Shown one piece after another: positions 26,380-35,139 of a stretch of 64,000 nucleotides of DNA. Position 1 is the first letter of the stretch. Every line of letters starts with the position of its first letter. The notes under the pieces are model-generated. The model did no database searches. It had not been told where the DNA came from and saw only the letters and a list, made by a program, of their open reading frames with translations. The stretch is taken from NCBI RefSeq assembly GCF_014203275.1, contig NZ_JACHIP010000005.1, positions 248,001 to 312,000 on the forward strand, written 5' to 3'. The stretch is from Granulicella aggregans (GTDB taxonomy: Bacteria; Acidobacteriota; Terriglobia; Terriglobales; Acidobacteriaceae). A program made the translations under genes and the position numbers.

Positions 26380-27354
26380 ATGAATCGCCAATTCTCAAAC
26401 GTCGGAACCTCGAAAAAACTTAGCGCACAATACGCAAACGCATTCACGTCATGGCTTCGCGGGGCAGGTAACCCCGGCACCGAGATGATGGCGGCCTTGA
26501 ATGAAGGAAGCAACCCCGCTGGAGGCTTCGCTGTGCCGGTCATCGTTGACGGCCAGATCGTACCTCTCGCGCCGATCGATGCAGGAGTTAGAAGCCTCGC
26601 AACCGTCATCACTACAACGTCTGACATGAAGGTCCCGTTTGAGACAACCGCAGCAACAGCAACGGCTAAACCCGAAGCCTCCGCGTTCGTTGCGGTTTCT
26701 CCCGCGTTCGGAAGTTTCACGTTGTCCGCGTTCATGGCGGGCGGACAGAATGACCTCACCTTTGAAATTTTTCAAGATGCGAAGACCCTTCCAGGCTTCG
26801 TCATCGGGGACATGCTGCGGGCGCAACAGAACATCGAAGAGCCGTGGTTCATTAGCGGTACAGGCGTCGGCCAGCCGCAAGGTCTACTCGGCAACGTCGG
26901 CGCGGGTGTTACGGAAGAGCCGGACAGCGCGGGTAATCTCGTCACCATCAATGGCGCGTCCGACCTCATCGGATCGTTGAACTCCGAATACCTGCCTAAC
27001 GCCGCGTTTCTTATGAATCGTGCAACAGCGACGATCCTTCGGAAAGCTCAAACGGTAGGTGGTGTCTTTTATCAGGCATGGACGCGAGAGAACGGCGTTG
27101 ATTACCTCCATGGATTTCGAGTCGCGTACTCTGCGAGCATGCCTACCGCCGTTCGCGGCGCGACGCCGATATTGTTCGGCGACTTTGAACGGGGATACCT
27201 CATTGGTGATCGCGGTAGCAGCGATCTCGCCGTGAAAATGCTGGATCAGACGAAGGCACTTCAAGGTCTCGTTTCGATTTTGACGTATCGCCGCACCGAT
27301 GGGCGCGTTCGCAGACCGGACGCTATCCAGTCGTACACCATAGCCGCTTCCTAA
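26380..27354 (+). CDS. Phage major capsid protein, HK97 family
   Basis: A 324-aa HK97-fold capsid protein. Typical segments are GGFAVPVIVDGQIVPLAPID (about residues 49-68), the P-domain-like NDLTFEIFQDAKTLPGFVIGDM, then EEPWFISGTGVGQPQGLLG and GFRVAYSASMPT followed by ILFGDFERGYLIGDRG. The strong ribosome-binding site AAAGGAG precedes the ATG. The usual N-terminal scaffolding delta domain of about 100 residues is short, since the conserved part begins near residue 30. It forms the shell of the presumed particle and is preceded by its protease. Confidence 0.92.
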   Translation: MNRQFSNVGTSKKLSAQYANAFTSWLRGAGNPGTEMMAALNEGSNPAGGFAVPVIVDGQIVPLAPIDAGVRSLATVITTTSDMKVPFETTAATATAKPEASAFVAVSPAFGSFTLSAFMAGGQNDLTFEIFQDAKTLPGFVIGDMLRAQQNIEEPWFISGTGVGQPQGLLGNVGAGVTEEPDSAGNLVTINGASDLIGSLNSEYLPNAAFLMNRATATILRKAQTVGGVFYQAWTRENGVDYLHGFRVAYSASMPTAVRGATPILFGDFERGYLIGDRGSSDLAVKMLDQTKALQGLVSILTYRRTDGRVRRPDAIQSYTIAAS

Positions 27355-27480
27355 ATTGCGGGGGAACTTGAGACCCGTTACGCCGGGCCGACGACGGCCC
27401 CGCAGGGCAAGGTACGGCGTACCTGCCAGCCTTTTCAATCTGTCGTCGGAATGCGTCCATTTTCGATGTGCGGGAAGATC

Positions 27481-27557
27481 CGCCCACGGTCCCGCAAGGG
27501 CGTTCACGCCTCCTTTCTGCCGTGGGCGACACCCGGCCCTTGGGCGAGAGGGCCGGG
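27481..27557 (+). other. Two strong hairpins after the capsid gene
   Basis: CGCCCACGG (27481-27489) pairs with CCGTGGGCG (27520-27528), and CCCGGCCCT (27532-27540) pairs with AGGGCCGGG (27549-27557). Both stems are perfect over nine bases. No T-run follows, and the ribosome-binding site of the next gene begins 14 bases later. They may protect the capsid mRNA, reduce read-through or mask the next start. The 225-bp space 27355-27579 holds no other gene. Confidence 0.55.
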
Positions 27558-27579
27558 ACAGTTTCAAGCCGGAGGGCTT

Positions 27580-27819
27580 ATGCAAATCACGATTGATCTT
27601 TCAGACCGGCAGTACGCCGAACTAAAGCGGGCAACGGCTCGCGCCAACGAACCCGCCTTCACCCCGGCGGATTGGGCGCGTGAAGCTGTAGAGTCCGCGC
27701 TCGCGAGTCATAGGCTGCCTACGGTCAGGGTCGGTAGACACGGCCCGCGAATTCAGACACCGGAAGTTAGGGAGCATCGGTTGGTATTGCCGGTGATGGA
27801 GCGCGTATGCCCGAGTTGA
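27580..27819 (+). CDS. Small protein with ribbon-helix-helix-like N terminus
   Basis: A 79-aa product. The ATG at 27580 is preceded by GGAGGG at ideal spacing. MQITIDLSDRQYAELKRATA followed by a second helix WAREAVESALA looks like a ribbon-helix-helix unit: one strand and two helices. The C-terminal half is basic. Its position after the capsid gene would also suit a head accessory protein; neither role is certain. It overlaps the following gene by 13 bases. Confidence 0.55.
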   Translation: MQITIDLSDRQYAELKRATARANEPAFTPADWAREAVESALASHRLPTVRVGRHGPRIQTPEVREHRLVLPVMERVCPS

Positions 27820-28079
27820 CCTTCACTGTCGCCGTGTTCGCACAAGCGGACCAACTGATTCTCGTAGGCCTCGAACACGACGACGCCGAGCGGGCCGTGT
27901 CGGACGCCGTCGCCAGGGGCTACGCCTTCGCCGGGAGCATCGCGGTTGTCGCGAATGAGCCAAAAGTCGTGATTGAACCGGGCTATGCGGCCACGATGGC
28001 ACTTGCGGGCGCGGTCTTCGCGGAGATGCTCGGCAAACAGATTCAAGAAACATCCAGGAGAAGCCATGTTGAACTTTAG
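27807..28079 (+). CDS. Hypothetical small alpha/beta protein
   Basis: A 90-aa product beginning MPELTFTVAVFAQADQLILVG. Alternating strands and helices and a hydrophobic segment (AATMALAGAVFAEML) are visible, but no family is recognised. It overlaps the gene before and, by 14 bases, the collagen-like gene after, which supports a real coupled operon. It could be a head-completion or accessory protein, which is inference from position only. Confidence 0.5.
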   Translation: MPELTFTVAVFAQADQLILVGLEHDDAERAVSDAVARGYAFAGSIAVVANEPKVVIEPGYAATMALAGAVFAEMLGKQIQETSRRSHVEL

Positions 28080-30396
28080 AAGTATCGCCATCTTTGCATT
28101 GTTCCTTTGCGCCGCTCTTGCTGGCGCTCAAACCGTCACCATCTCGGCCTCGCACCTCGGCGGCCCTCGGCCTGTTACTGGGACAATCACATGGCAGCCC
28201 GTTCTAAATGATGGGACGAACGCTTCGGCGCGCCTATCGGGCGGCGGGATCACGACCACCCAACCGTTGACCGCCGCCGTTGTCTCGGGCGCGTTCACAT
28301 TGCCGAACGTCCCCGACACAAGCTCGACCAACCCGCAAAACGTTTGCTTCGTAGTCACCGTCCGGTCACAGTCTGGATTGCAAGCTCTCGGCAAGGGCTT
28401 TAGCTGCGTCCAACCGGCGGCGAATAATACGTGGTGTTCCGCCGGTGTCTGCAACTTCGACAACTACATCCCATCCGGCCCTAATCTGCCGCTAGCGAGC
28501 GTGGGACCGACCGGGGCGATTGGGCCGCAGGGACCGGCAGGTCCGATTGGGGGCAGTCTTTCCTATCCGGGCGTGACAACCGACGGAACCAATGGCCTCT
28601 CGGTCGCGGGCGGCGCGACCCTTGGCAAGCCAATCAACGAGGTGACCCAGTCCCTAACGGGCACCGACGCCAGCGCAGTCAACGTCCCTCCGGGCACGGT
28701 CTATACGCATATCTACGACAAATCGACCTTTCTCCTTCCCCCAACGCCCAGCGGCAGCGGCGGACAGGCACAGACCTTCAACACCATCACCGCATGGGGA
28801 CCCAGCCTCAACCTAGGCAATGCCGGGGGTGGCCGCGTCGTGACGGGATCTTTCCTGACCGGAACGTTCATGGAGCGCGGCATCTCGCAGATGTTCGGCA
28901 GCAACGCCGTGAAACATGCGGTAGGCGACTTCCAGAGCCTCTATACCTACGCCTATGGCGACGGCGGATGCCAAGCGCTGTCGGACGAATGCATTGGTCT
29001 AGCCAACTTCTCAGGCGGCGAGACGAGCAGCTACTACCACGGCACCATCACGGCGACGACAGGCACGGGAGACATCGCGCCTGTCCTCTCGGCGACGGGA
29101 TCGACGACCGATGGAGCGTTCCTCTTGGACATCACCAAAGGGACGATAAGCGGGCTGTACGCGGGCATGCCTACGGCATTTGGAACCTATCTCGGAAGGC
29201 AGCCGGTGAGCAACACTGTCCCCATTTCGAGCGCGTGGGGCACGATGACCGCCGGGATACCGAACCCGAGCATCACCCCGAACAACTCAGCCACGCTGAC
29301 GACGACCATCAACCTCACCGCCGGAGGCATCGCTTCGGCAGGATCGTTTGCGACAGGGCCGGTCTGCATCGCCGGACCGAACTACCCAGAGCAGGCCACG
29401 GTCACAGCGGTCGGCACCGCCTCAAGTGGAACGCAGTCGATCACCTTCAGCTATCACAACCCGAACAACTTCGGGTCAAACCTCCCGATGCTTTTCCAGG
29501 GCGGCATCTGCGGCCAGTACGTCAGCGAGGATGCGAACCTCGCGTTTTCAACCTTCAGAAGCACCCTGTATGCCTTCGGTTCGACCGACGGAACCTCTCT
29601 AATCTCGGGCCTCAACTACGGCGGGAATGTGAGATACGAGGACCTGAACGCAGGCTATCAGGCGCAGACCCCTACGTCCGGCTACCACCTTTACCCCGGC
29701 GCGGAAGTGATCGAGAACACGAGCACCGGAGCCGCGCCGATTCTGGAGCCGAATCATGTCGCCTGGACGGTGGGCGACGTGATCGAGAACCCGCATTATC
29801 CGGTGGTGAAGACGAATGGCCTCAAGATCGACCTCACCCAGAACTCCCCGGCGAACGCGACAAGCTCTGGAGCGCAGAACACCTTCCTTCACGGCTTCGG
29901 AGTGGCGGGCATCAACTATTTCGGCTACACCTTTAGGAACCAAAATCCCTCCAGCTACTACACCGACTTCGGCGGCCCGGTCGCCACCCCTTATTGCGCG
30001 TTTTGCATTCAGGGATACTGGACGAACCCCATCGACATCCAGAGCGGCCCGGCAGTCAACGGTTCCCTCATTACGCTTGAGAGCAACGAGAAAAACGACA
30101 CCACCCCGTTCAACATTTTCTCGCTGCACAATGGCCCCGGATCGGGGGCGCTGTTCGGCTACAACCCCGGTACCCCAGCCTTCACATTCAATCGCCCTAT
30201 CGCGATGGCCGGTTGCCCCGCCGGTCAGTTCGTCAGAGGCGACGGTACGGGTCTCTGCGGACCCGCAGCTACAACCAATGCGGGAACGCCGCCGGTCGTA
30301 GGACAGGCAGCTTGTATCAAGGCCGCTGGCCCGCCGGTCGTGATCGGCTATTGCTCTACGGCAATCGGTTCGACGGGCGCTTGCACCTGCAACTGA
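28066..30396 (+). CDS. Secreted collagen-like protein of the element
   Basis: A 776-aa protein. The start at 28066, with AGGAG upstream, gives a clean Sec signal, LNFRSIAIFALFLCAALAGAQ. A short collagen-like run, GPTGAIGPQGPAGPIGG, lies near residues 148-164. Before it is an Ig-like or adhesin-like beta domain with cysteines (FSCVQP, WCSAGVCNFDNY). The remaining 600 residues are rich in Gly, Thr, Ser and Asn, with a beta-helix-like character, as in phage tail spikes or adhesins. The last part, PAGQFVRGDGTGLCG, is reminiscent of tail-fibre ends. A signal peptide is unusual for a virion protein, so a cell-surface role after integration is possible. Function unknown. Confidence 0.65.
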   Translation: MLNFRSIAIFALFLCAALAGAQTVTISASHLGGPRPVTGTITWQPVLNDGTNASARLSGGGITTTQPLTAAVVSGAFTLPNVPDTSSTNPQNVCFVVTVRSQSGLQALGKGFSCVQPAANNTWCSAGVCNFDNYIPSGPNLPLASVGPTGAIGPQGPAGPIGGSLSYPGVTTDGTNGLSVAGGATLGKPINEVTQSLTGTDASAVNVPPGTVYTHIYDKSTFLLPPTPSGSGGQAQTFNTITAWGPSLNLGNAGGGRVVTGSFLTGTFMERGISQMFGSNAVKHAVGDFQSLYTYAYGDGGCQALSDECIGLANFSGGETSSYYHGTITATTGTGDIAPVLSATGSTTDGAFLLDITKGTISGLYAGMPTAFGTYLGRQPVSNTVPISSAWGTMTAGIPNPSITPNNSATLTTTINLTAGGIASAGSFATGPVCIAGPNYPEQATVTAVGTASSGTQSITFSYHNPNNFGSNLPMLFQGGICGQYVSEDANLAFSTFRSTLYAFGSTDGTSLISGLNYGGNVRYEDLNAGYQAQTPTSGYHLYPGAEVIENTSTGAAPILEPNHVAWTVGDVIENPHYPVVKTNGLKIDLTQNSPANATSSGAQNTFLHGFGVAGINYFGYTFRNQNPSSYYTDFGGPVATPYCAFCIQGYWTNPIDIQSGPAVNGSLITLESNEKNDTTPFNIFSLHNGPGSGALFGYNPGTPAFTFNRPIAMAGCPAGQFVRGDGTGLCGPAATTNAGTPPVVGQAACIKAAGPPVVIGYCSTAIGSTGACTCN

Positions 30397-30507
30397 CCGA
30401 GCCGTGTTTCGCACAGGCGGCCAACTTATTCTCTTCCCCTCGAAGGGGGTGGGTTGGCCCGCTCTTCAACGGATAACAGCTAAAGGACGCATAGGAAGGG
30501 GTCTAAC

Positions 30508-32925
30508 GTGGCACAGCCTGTATGGGTTCTCAGTGTCGATCTTCAAACGAAGACAGCGACCTTCCAATCGGGGATGGCCGACGCCGCAAAGAGCGCGCGT
30601 GGTGCCTTCACTGAAATCAAGAGCGGGTCGGCGGAGATGTCCTCGGCAGTCGGCGGCCACGCCTTTGCCAGTCGTCACGCTGTCATGGCGCTGTCGGAGT
30701 CGTTCGGCGAGACGATGCCGCGCGCCATCACGGCCTTGTTGGTTCACATTGGCCCGCTAGGCGCTGCGTTAGAGGCGGCTTTCCCCTTCGCCGCTATCGC
30801 CCTCGGTGCCGTCCTCGTTATTGAGCATCTAGCGAAGCTCCACGCCGAAGGGGTCAAGCTCACTGAAGACCAAGTCCGCTTCGGGACGGCTGTCCAAACG
30901 GCCTTCAATTCGTTGGACCAAAAGCTGACCTCGGCGCAGATCAAATCGGATGAACTTCGCAACGATCACCTCGGGGCGCTCCACCTTCAATTGAAGCTCA
31001 TCGATGAACAGAGCATGGACGAATTGGTCCATTCGTTCGCCGAAGTGGCGAAGGGTGCGGACGTTGTCTTCGCCGAGTTGAAGACCGGGTGGTATCAGAT
31101 GGGCATAGGCTCCGCTGGTGCAAAACATGCTTTGGATGAGTTCCAAACAAAGTATGAGTCCCTTCTCAAGCAAGGGAAAGACAAAGAGGCGAGCAACCTC
31201 TTGAAGGGGACGCAAGAGTCGGCGGAGAAAGTCCTATCCGCTCAAAAGCAGATCAAAGAGGCCAACGCCAACACGGACAAGATGGGTCTTGCCGTCGGCA
31301 ATCAGGCGAAGGACCAAGCCGCCGCGAATCAGTTGAAGGCGGCGGGGGTCGGCTACACAGAGAAGGAATTGAAGGCACAGCAGCTTCTAGTAGACGCCTT
31401 GAATGCTCAAGTCTCCATTGAAGGCAAAGTCGCCGCTTTGAAGAACGTCGATAAGGGGAACGCTTCAACGACGACGGGGAAAGAGCTTGCGGCGTTGAAA
31501 GCCGAGGGCGACCGTGAAGCCGCAGAGCACTCCCGCAAGATGGCCGAAATCACCCTCCAGATGGAGCGGGAGCAATCCGCCGCATCGATGGCCCTACGGG
31601 AGGCTTCGATTGCGGAGCGGTTGGCCGCCGATACGAAGCTCGCCGACGAAGAGTACCGCATTCAGTTGTCCGGCAACCAAGCCCTCGTCGCGGCGTTGGA
31701 CAAGGGCGGGAAGGACTACAACAACCAACTCAAAGGCCTCCAGGACAAGGCCGAAGAGATGACCCTTCAGCATACGGCCACAGTCTCCAACCTCACCTCG
31801 AAGGCGACGGAGGCACAGAACCGGCAAGACCTCCAAGACCTCGTCCAATCGGAGCGGGAGAAGATCGAAGCGACCGACCAAGGTAGCTCAGAGCGGATGG
31901 CGGCTATCAATGCGGCGATCAAGGAAGAGCAAGCTAAGAACCTCCAGAACACCCAGGCATTTAGGGAGCTTCTAAAAGAGCGGGTACAGACACAGCGCGC
32001 CGCCGACAGTGAAGCCTCGAAGTTGGCAGCGGAGGCCGGGAAGGAATCGGCGGAGAATCAGCAGAAGATGGGGGAGCTTGCAATATCGGCGGAGCGCACG
32101 CAGGCTGCCTTGCGGGATAGCTCCCGTCGCGTCTCCATTCAGCAACAGTTGGCCGAAGAGATCCACTTCGCCGACGAGGAATACGCCCTAAAGATGCGCG
32201 CAGCGCAGCAAGAGGCTGCCGTCCTCGATAAAACCGCGAAGGATTACGAGAACAAACTCAAAGCGATTCAGGACAAGGAATTGCAGCTTACTCGGGAGCA
32301 TGAGAACCAAGTCACGTTGATAAAGACTCAGGCGGAGACTGATCGCAACAAGAGGATCATGGCCGCTGAAAGTCAGTTCAACGACACCATAGTCGCGGGA
32401 CTGACCCAGGTGTTGATGGGTCACAAATCATTCGCGTCAATGATGAGCAGCATCGGGAACGAAGTCGTTTCCGGCATGATGCAGAACGCAATCAAGGCGA
32501 TGGAAGCGAACCTGCTCGGGAAAGAATCCGACGCAGCCAAGGCGGCCCGTACCGCCTACAACATCGGTCTGTCATATGGAGGTCCGGCGGGCATGATTCT
32601 AGGGCCAGTTTTTGCGGGCATCGCCTTTTCGTCGGTGTCGGGCTTTCAAGAGGGTACGGACATGGTGCCGGGCATCGGCAAGGGTGACAAAGTCCCCGCG
32701 ATGCTTGAACCCGGCGAAGGCGTTGTCCCCGGCGGCGTTATGGACAACCTCCGCAAGATGGCAAGCTCGGGGTCGATGGGCGGCGGCAATCACTATCACG
32801 CGCACATGAGTCCCACGTACCACGTCCAGGCGCTCGATAGTGGCGGCATAGAGAAGGTGCTCGATAAGCACGCGGCGACCCTTGCAAGGCATGTCGGAAA
32901 CGAGATGCGGAAGTTGAACCGCTAA
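30508..32925 (+). CDS. Phage tail tape-measure protein
   Basis: An 805-aa protein starting with GTG at 30508 behind AGGAAGGGG. The order is an N-terminal domain, a hydrophobic stretch (ALLVHIGPLGAALEAAFPFAAIALGAVLV, about residues 74-110, quoted here in parts), then a very long charged coiled coil rich in Ala, Glu, Lys and Gln (about 140-640), then a Gly/Ala-rich hydrophobic region and the end SGFQEGTDMVPG, VPAMLEPGEGVVPGGVM. That last motif is typical of tape-measure C termini. It sets tail length and helps DNA entry in siphoviruses. It is the only recognisable tail gene in the element; tube, chaperone and baseplate genes are missing. Confidence 0.85.
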   Translation: MAQPVWVLSVDLQTKTATFQSGMADAAKSARGAFTEIKSGSAEMSSAVGGHAFASRHAVMALSESFGETMPRAITALLVHIGPLGAALEAAFPFAAIALGAVLVIEHLAKLHAEGVKLTEDQVRFGTAVQTAFNSLDQKLTSAQIKSDELRNDHLGALHLQLKLIDEQSMDELVHSFAEVAKGADVVFAELKTGWYQMGIGSAGAKHALDEFQTKYESLLKQGKDKEASNLLKGTQESAEKVLSAQKQIKEANANTDKMGLAVGNQAKDQAAANQLKAAGVGYTEKELKAQQLLVDALNAQVSIEGKVAALKNVDKGNASTTTGKELAALKAEGDREAAEHSRKMAEITLQMEREQSAASMALREASIAERLAADTKLADEEYRIQLSGNQALVAALDKGGKDYNNQLKGLQDKAEEMTLQHTATVSNLTSKATEAQNRQDLQDLVQSEREKIEATDQGSSERMAAINAAIKEEQAKNLQNTQAFRELLKERVQTQRAADSEASKLAAEAGKESAENQQKMGELAISAERTQAALRDSSRRVSIQQQLAEEIHFADEEYALKMRAAQQEAAVLDKTAKDYENKLKAIQDKELQLTREHENQVTLIKTQAETDRNKRIMAAESQFNDTIVAGLTQVLMGHKSFASMMSSIGNEVVSGMMQNAIKAMEANLLGKESDAAKAARTAYNIGLSYGGPAGMILGPVFAGIAFSSVSGFQEGTDMVPGIGKGDKVPAMLEPGEGVVPGGVMDNLRKMASSGSMGGGNHYHAHMSPTYHVQALDSGGIEKVLDKHAATLARHVGNEMRKLNR

Positions 32926-32963
32926 CACCCACTGATTTCAAAACGACGTTTTAGGAGGCTGAG

Positions 32964-33293
32964 ATGGCGAAGGCAAAGACGGGAAAGACAGTGAAGACGG
33001 AAACGATTCTCAACGGCACCGCCGGAATGGAAGCGACGGTAGGGCATCTACAGCGGGCTATCGATGCCCTGGACGATGCGGCGTGGTATTTCGAGTGCCT
33101 TGGCATGGATACCCAGAGCGAACAGCTAGACGAGGCAGCGGACGAGATCCAGGATGTCCAGGATTTACTCGGCGTCTTTCTCGGAACAGTGGATCAGGTC
33201 GAGCCATTCGCTGACGTGAAGCCCGCGAAGCCGTTGAAGAAACCGCGTAAAGCGCATAAGGCGATTGCCAAGAGGGCGAAGGTGGCGGCGTGA
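32964..33293 (+). CDS. Small helical protein, paralogue of 23703-23993
   Basis: A 109-aa protein sharing NGTAGMEATVGHLQRAIDAL, AAWYFECLGMDTQ and DLLGVFLG with the leftward gene at 23703-23993. It has basic Lys/Ala-rich ends (MAKAKTGKTVKTE and KPLKKPRKAHKAIAKRAK), which suggest nucleic-acid or membrane contact. Its stop overlaps the GTG start of the prim-pol gene as GTGA, so the two are translationally coupled. The function is unknown; coupling to the replication gene is the best clue. Confidence 0.7.
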   Translation: MAKAKTGKTVKTETILNGTAGMEATVGHLQRAIDALDDAAWYFECLGMDTQSEQLDEAADEIQDVQDLLGVFLGTVDQVEPFADVKPAKPLKKPRKAHKAIAKRAKVAA

Positions 33294-35014
33294 CTTCGAT
33301 GCTGGAAGTAGCCCTCGCCTGCACCGCCCGTGGCTGGCATGTCTTCCCATGCAAGCCGAAGTCGAAGATACCGGCCACGCGCAACGGCTTCAAGGATGCG
33401 AGTGTGGATGAGGCGCAAGTCCGCGCTTGGTGGGAAAGGTCGCCGGACGCTAACGTTGCCATTGCTTGCGGCCCAAGTAGGCTCGCGGTCTTGGACATAG
33501 ACGAAGGGCCGGTGCAGAGCGCAGAAGAGTTGCGCGCCTGGATGGCGTCGGCGGGACTGCCTCCGACCTACACCGTAAGGACGGGGCGGCGCGTTGATAA
33601 AAAAACCGGCGAACCCGCCTTTGGAGCGCAACTCTACTATGAAGGCGCGATCCCGGACGTAGGGCTTTGGAGGCTCGCAGGCGGCTCGGGGCAGGTCAAG
33701 AGCCTCGGCGGCTACGTCATGGCTGCCGGTAGCATCCACCCGGACAGCGGCGAAGCCTATGAGGTGATATCCAGCAGTACCGTTGCGTTTACGCCCGAGG
33801 TTGTCCGGCAGTTGAAGACGGGAGAGCGCGAAGCCCTGAAGGTGGTGGCCGGTAAGAAGATCCCGGACGGCGCAGGTCGCCACCACGCAATGACTTCGGT
33901 TGCCGGTGGACTACGAGCGAAGGGGTTGGACGGAGAGGCCATCTATGAGGCGTTGGTCCCAATCAACCCGGCGATGTGCGAGGTGCCGATATCGGATGAT
34001 GACCTGAAGGCGATTGCTTACGGCGTGGCCCGTCGATATCCTGCGGGCGAGACTGACCCGGAAGTCGTCATTGGGAAGGCGAAAGAACCTAAAGAGCCGG
34101 TTGATTGGCGAACGCGCTATGCGACTTCAGAGCAATTTCGCGATGTCTTGCCGCCGTCGTTTCTCATCCGCGACTTTCTTGAAGACGGTTCAATCACCGC
34201 GATTGGCGCGCCCGTTGCACAGCGCAAGAGCATCGTGGTAGCGAACGTGATCCATGCGCTACTCACGGGCGAGCCGTTATTTGGGCATTTCGAAGTCTTG
34301 AAAAGACCGGCGCGAATTCTCTACCTCTGTCCCGAGATGGGCCTAGTAGACATCGCAAGCCGCTTCAAGAAATTAGGGCTGGATTCCTATGTTGGTGAGA
34401 GCCTCTTCATCCGCACGATGGATGATCCCAAGTTATCCCTCACTGAGCTAGACGAAGAGCTACCAGGGGCGTTGCTCATTCTCGACACTATTACCCGATT
34501 CGTGGAAGGCAATCAGAACGATGCGGGCGATATGGCCAAGTTCGCCGATTTGAACTACGCGATCAAGCGGCGCGGCGCAACGCTGTTGTTGTTGCATCAT
34601 GCGATCAAAGGCACCGGCGGAAGCATGACGCTCGACAACGCTCTCAGAGGTTCTACGGAGTTAGCCGCCTTTGTGACTTGCGTTTGGAGCACACAACTAC
34701 AGGACATCGACGCGCCGCACACGACGCCGTCGAACCTCAAATGCGTGAAGCAGCGCGGTTTTGCGTCGGAACCCTTCCAGGTATCTTGTGATGAAAGTTT
34801 TCGGATGACCATGCTCGGAACGATGGGAGCTATCAAGACCCAGAAGCAGGTATCGAGTGAAGCGGCGTTGGCGGAGATATTGAAGCATTCGCCGGATATG
34901 GGACTGCTCAAGCTCCGTGATGCTTTGAAAGCCGCTGGACATAAGCGAGGTGTCAAATGGATCGCGGCGGCGAAGGTTGCAGCGGGCGGAACAGGGGTCA
35001 CTTTGACGGGCTAG
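33290..35014 (+). CDS. Bifunctional DNA primase/polymerase with RepA-like ATPase domain
   Basis: A 574-aa replication protein. Residues 1-180 are a prim-pol (AEP) domain: ARGWHVFPCKPKSKIPA, the catalytic LAVLDIDEG and the later GGYVMAAGSIHPDSGEAYE. Residues 280-480 form a RecA/RepA-like ATPase with Walker B ALLILDTITRF and the sensor-like LLLLHHAIKGTGG. The expected Walker A reads AIGAPVAQRKSIVVAN, where Arg replaces the Gly before Lys-Ser. The GTG start overlaps the preceding stop by four bases. In phage satellites such proteins start element-specific replication. A primer-making helicase-loading role is inferred. Confidence 0.85.
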   Translation: MTSMLEVALACTARGWHVFPCKPKSKIPATRNGFKDASVDEAQVRAWWERSPDANVAIACGPSRLAVLDIDEGPVQSAEELRAWMASAGLPPTYTVRTGRRVDKKTGEPAFGAQLYYEGAIPDVGLWRLAGGSGQVKSLGGYVMAAGSIHPDSGEAYEVISSSTVAFTPEVVRQLKTGEREALKVVAGKKIPDGAGRHHAMTSVAGGLRAKGLDGEAIYEALVPINPAMCEVPISDDDLKAIAYGVARRYPAGETDPEVVIGKAKEPKEPVDWRTRYATSEQFRDVLPPSFLIRDFLEDGSITAIGAPVAQRKSIVVANVIHALLTGEPLFGHFEVLKRPARILYLCPEMGLVDIASRFKKLGLDSYVGESLFIRTMDDPKLSLTELDEELPGALLILDTITRFVEGNQNDAGDMAKFADLNYAIKRRGATLLLLHHAIKGTGGSMTLDNALRGSTELAAFVTCVWSTQLQDIDAPHTTPSNLKCVKQRGFASEPFQVSCDESFRMTMLGTMGAIKTQKQVSSEAALAEILKHSPDMGLLKLRDALKAAGHKRGVKWIAAAKVAAGGTGVTLTG

Positions 35015-35068
35015 AGCCCATATCCTAGACCGATATCCCTATAGATAAAACTTAGATATACACACTCC

Positions 35069-35088
35069 CCTCACTTCGTTCGGTGAGG
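35069..35088 (+). other. Short hairpin after the prim-pol gene
   Basis: CCTCAC pairs with GTGAGG around an eight-base loop (TTCGTTCG), 55 bp after the prim-pol stop. No T-run follows. It may be a weak terminator or a processing site before the next small gene. Confidence 0.4.
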
Positions 35089-35139
35089 TGGATGTAGTCA
35101 GTAGTACCCGAAAACGAATATGCCATATCAGGAGTTCCC

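Noticed and set aside
28794..29936. 380-codon frame overlapping the collagen-like gene on the same strand
   Set aside because: It is an Arg-rich alternative frame of the 28066-30396 gene, which has the signal peptide and Gly-x-y run.
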